From positions 1 to 64,000 of the forward strand of contig SAJS01000015.1 in NCBI GenBank assembly GCA_004017535.1: a stretch of DNA of 64,000 nucleotides, written 5' to 3'. This DNA comes from Mesorhizobium sp. (GTDB lineage Bacteria > Pseudomonadota > Alphaproteobacteria > Rhizobiales > Rhizobiaceae). The translations under genes were made by a program, and so were the position numbers. Positions 63,339-64,000 of the stretch are shown here, one piece after another. The notes under the pieces are model-generated. The model was not told the DNA's origin. It was given only the letters and a program-made list of their open reading frames with translations, and did no database searches. Each line of letters starts with the position of its first letter. Positions within the stretch are counted from its first letter, which is position 1.

Positions 63339-63372
63339 AAGCCTCGCCCGGCATTGGCCGGGCGAGGCTTTT
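63339..63372. terminator. Strong bidirectional terminator after the second DUF736 gene
   Basis: GCCTCGCCCGGC (63341-63352) pairs perfectly with GCCGGGCGAGGC (63357-63368) across a 4-base loop, with TTTT on the plus side and TTCTTCT on the minus side. On the minus strand it lies just after the DUF736 stop, so this gene is transcribed separately from the AlpA-led operon. Confidence 0.8.
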
Positions 63373-63375
63373 AAT

Positions 63376-63702
63376 TCACTCGCCGTTGCGGCGGTTGGGG
63401 CGGGACCAGATGAGGCTGTGGCCCTCGCCTTCCTCGTCGGCGAAGAGGTTGGCGTAGATCGGAGCGGTGAAGCTCGGGTCGTCGAGCTTGAGCCCGAGAT
63501 AGTCGCGGCCCTCGTTGGAGCGTTTCGACCAGGCGGCGCCGATCTCGGCCTTGCCGACGACGACGCGGTGGGTTGGAGCGTTCTCGCCGTTGGCCCTTGT
63601 GTCGCGGACGATGCGCACGCCCTTGGCGTGGACGCTGAGGGTGACGATCTCGCCGGTGAACTCGTTCGCATTGGTCTTCTTGAAAGTGCCGATGGTAGCC
63701 AT
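63376..63702 (-). CDS. DUF736 protein (second copy)
   Basis: A 108-residue protein from ATG 63702 with CGGAGAC upstream. It begins MATIGTFKKTNANEFTGEIVTL and continues AEIGAAWSKRSNEGRDYLGLKLDDPSF, clear DUF736. It is diverged from the copy at 60346-60675, so not a recent duplicate. It has its own terminator. Confidence 0.92.
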   Translation of the reverse strand: MATIGTFKKTNANEFTGEIVTLSVHAKGVRIVRDTRANGENAPTHRVVVGKAEIGAAWSKRSNEGRDYLGLKLDDPSFTAPIYANLFADEEGEGHSLIWSRPNRRNGE

Positions 63703-63909
63703 TTTCAGTCTCCGTTTTTTTCGTTTCCGAGCCCGCACCATGCGACCTCGATGGCGATCATGAGGCCGAAGGCGAGTGCTGCCGCATCGCTTGGCGACCG
63801 CAGCTAAGCGGAGGATGGCGCAGGCGCGGGTTTCTTGGTTCGCGAGGAATGGGCTTTGCCCAGGGGAAGAAACTCGCGCCGCGCCGTTGCGGCAAAGGCG
63901 CTCGAGGCT
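63703..63909. other. Intergenic region
   Basis: No recognised gene. It should hold the promoter of the second DUF736 gene and the 3' flank of the gene that enters from the right edge. Confidence 0.35.
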
Positions 63910-64000
63910 TCAGCCGTCCTTCGGCCAGATCAGCCCGTTCGAGAGGTCGTTGATGCGCTCTGCAAACGGGGGAAGCAGGGGCATGGCGGTATCCGGGCCG
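63910..64000 (-). CDS. C-terminal end of an unidentified gene (partial)
   Basis: A minus-strand frame open at the window edge ends at 63910 and reads GPDTAMPLLPPFAERINDLS then GLIWPKDG. The composition is protein-like, and it is in register with the strand of the backbone. Too short to name. Confidence 0.45.
   Translation of the reverse strand, partial: GPDTAMPLLPPFAERINDLSNGLIWPKDG

Noticed and set aside
1-64000. CRISPR arrays, rRNA and tRNA genes, integrase and att sites
   Set aside because: No regularly spaced repeats, cloverleaf-like segments or recombinase motifs were noticed by eye. A covariance-model scan would be needed to be certain.

Overview
The window looks like chromosome plus accessory DNA of an alphaproteobacterium of the order Hyphomicrobiales, most likely a Mesorhizobium-type rhizobium. 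This rests on high GC, gene families typical of rhizobia, and a Trb-type conjugation module of the kind carried by rhizobial integrative and conjugative elements (ICEs). Genus is an inference. No rRNA, tRNA or CRISPR was seen.

Left part (1-20.2 kb, ordinary catabolism). A plus-strand cluster runs from the 3' end of uxaC through a TRAP transporter (DctPQM type), a GntR/FCD regulator, kduI, kduD and a KdgF-like cupin. It fits uptake and breakdown of (unsaturated) uronates from pectin. Next come remnants of a TRAP-TAXI locus (permease tail plus a frameshifted DUF1850 gene). A minus-strand sugar ABC transporter, an AraC regulator with a zinc-less quinone-oxidoreductase-like enzyme, a thioredoxin-reductase-like flavoprotein and several hypothetical genes follow.

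Conjugative element (20.2 kb to the right edge). All backbone genes are on the minus strand. Read in the direction of transcription they are a DUF736 gene, an AlpA-like HTH gene, a RepA-type initiator, DUF2840, traF, a second DUF736 gene, a lytic transglycosylase, a DUF3363 relaxase, traG, a CopG-type gene, and then trbB-C-D-E-J-K-L-F-G-I plus DUF2274. Most neighbours overlap by ATGA or GTGA. Three genes (trbK, traG, traF) read as single-base frameshifts close to or inside their 3' parts, so the element is either decaying or the sequence has indel errors. Between relaxase and traG (51.6-57.6 kb) lies a zone of very small ORFs, terminator hairpins, two related small-RNA-like units and an orphan peptide with a lasso-type leader motif.

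Cargo island (about 29.8-49.1 kb). It interrupts the backbone exactly between copG and trbB. It carries a luxR-luxI pair, two amino-acid ABC transporters, two FAD-dependent amine/amino-acid oxidases and a remnant of a third, an XRE regulator facing a threonine-synthase-like gene, and a minus-strand operon of an MdeB-like 2-oxoacid dehydrogenase E1, a PduX-like GHMP kinase and a cysteine-synthase-like PLP enzyme beside an Lrp regulator. A lone solute-binding protein at the right end and an ABC permease/ATPase set without a binding protein at the left end share a promoter motif and look like two halves of one operon. This quorum-sensing plus threonine-type amino-acid module is the best candidate here for an undescribed system.
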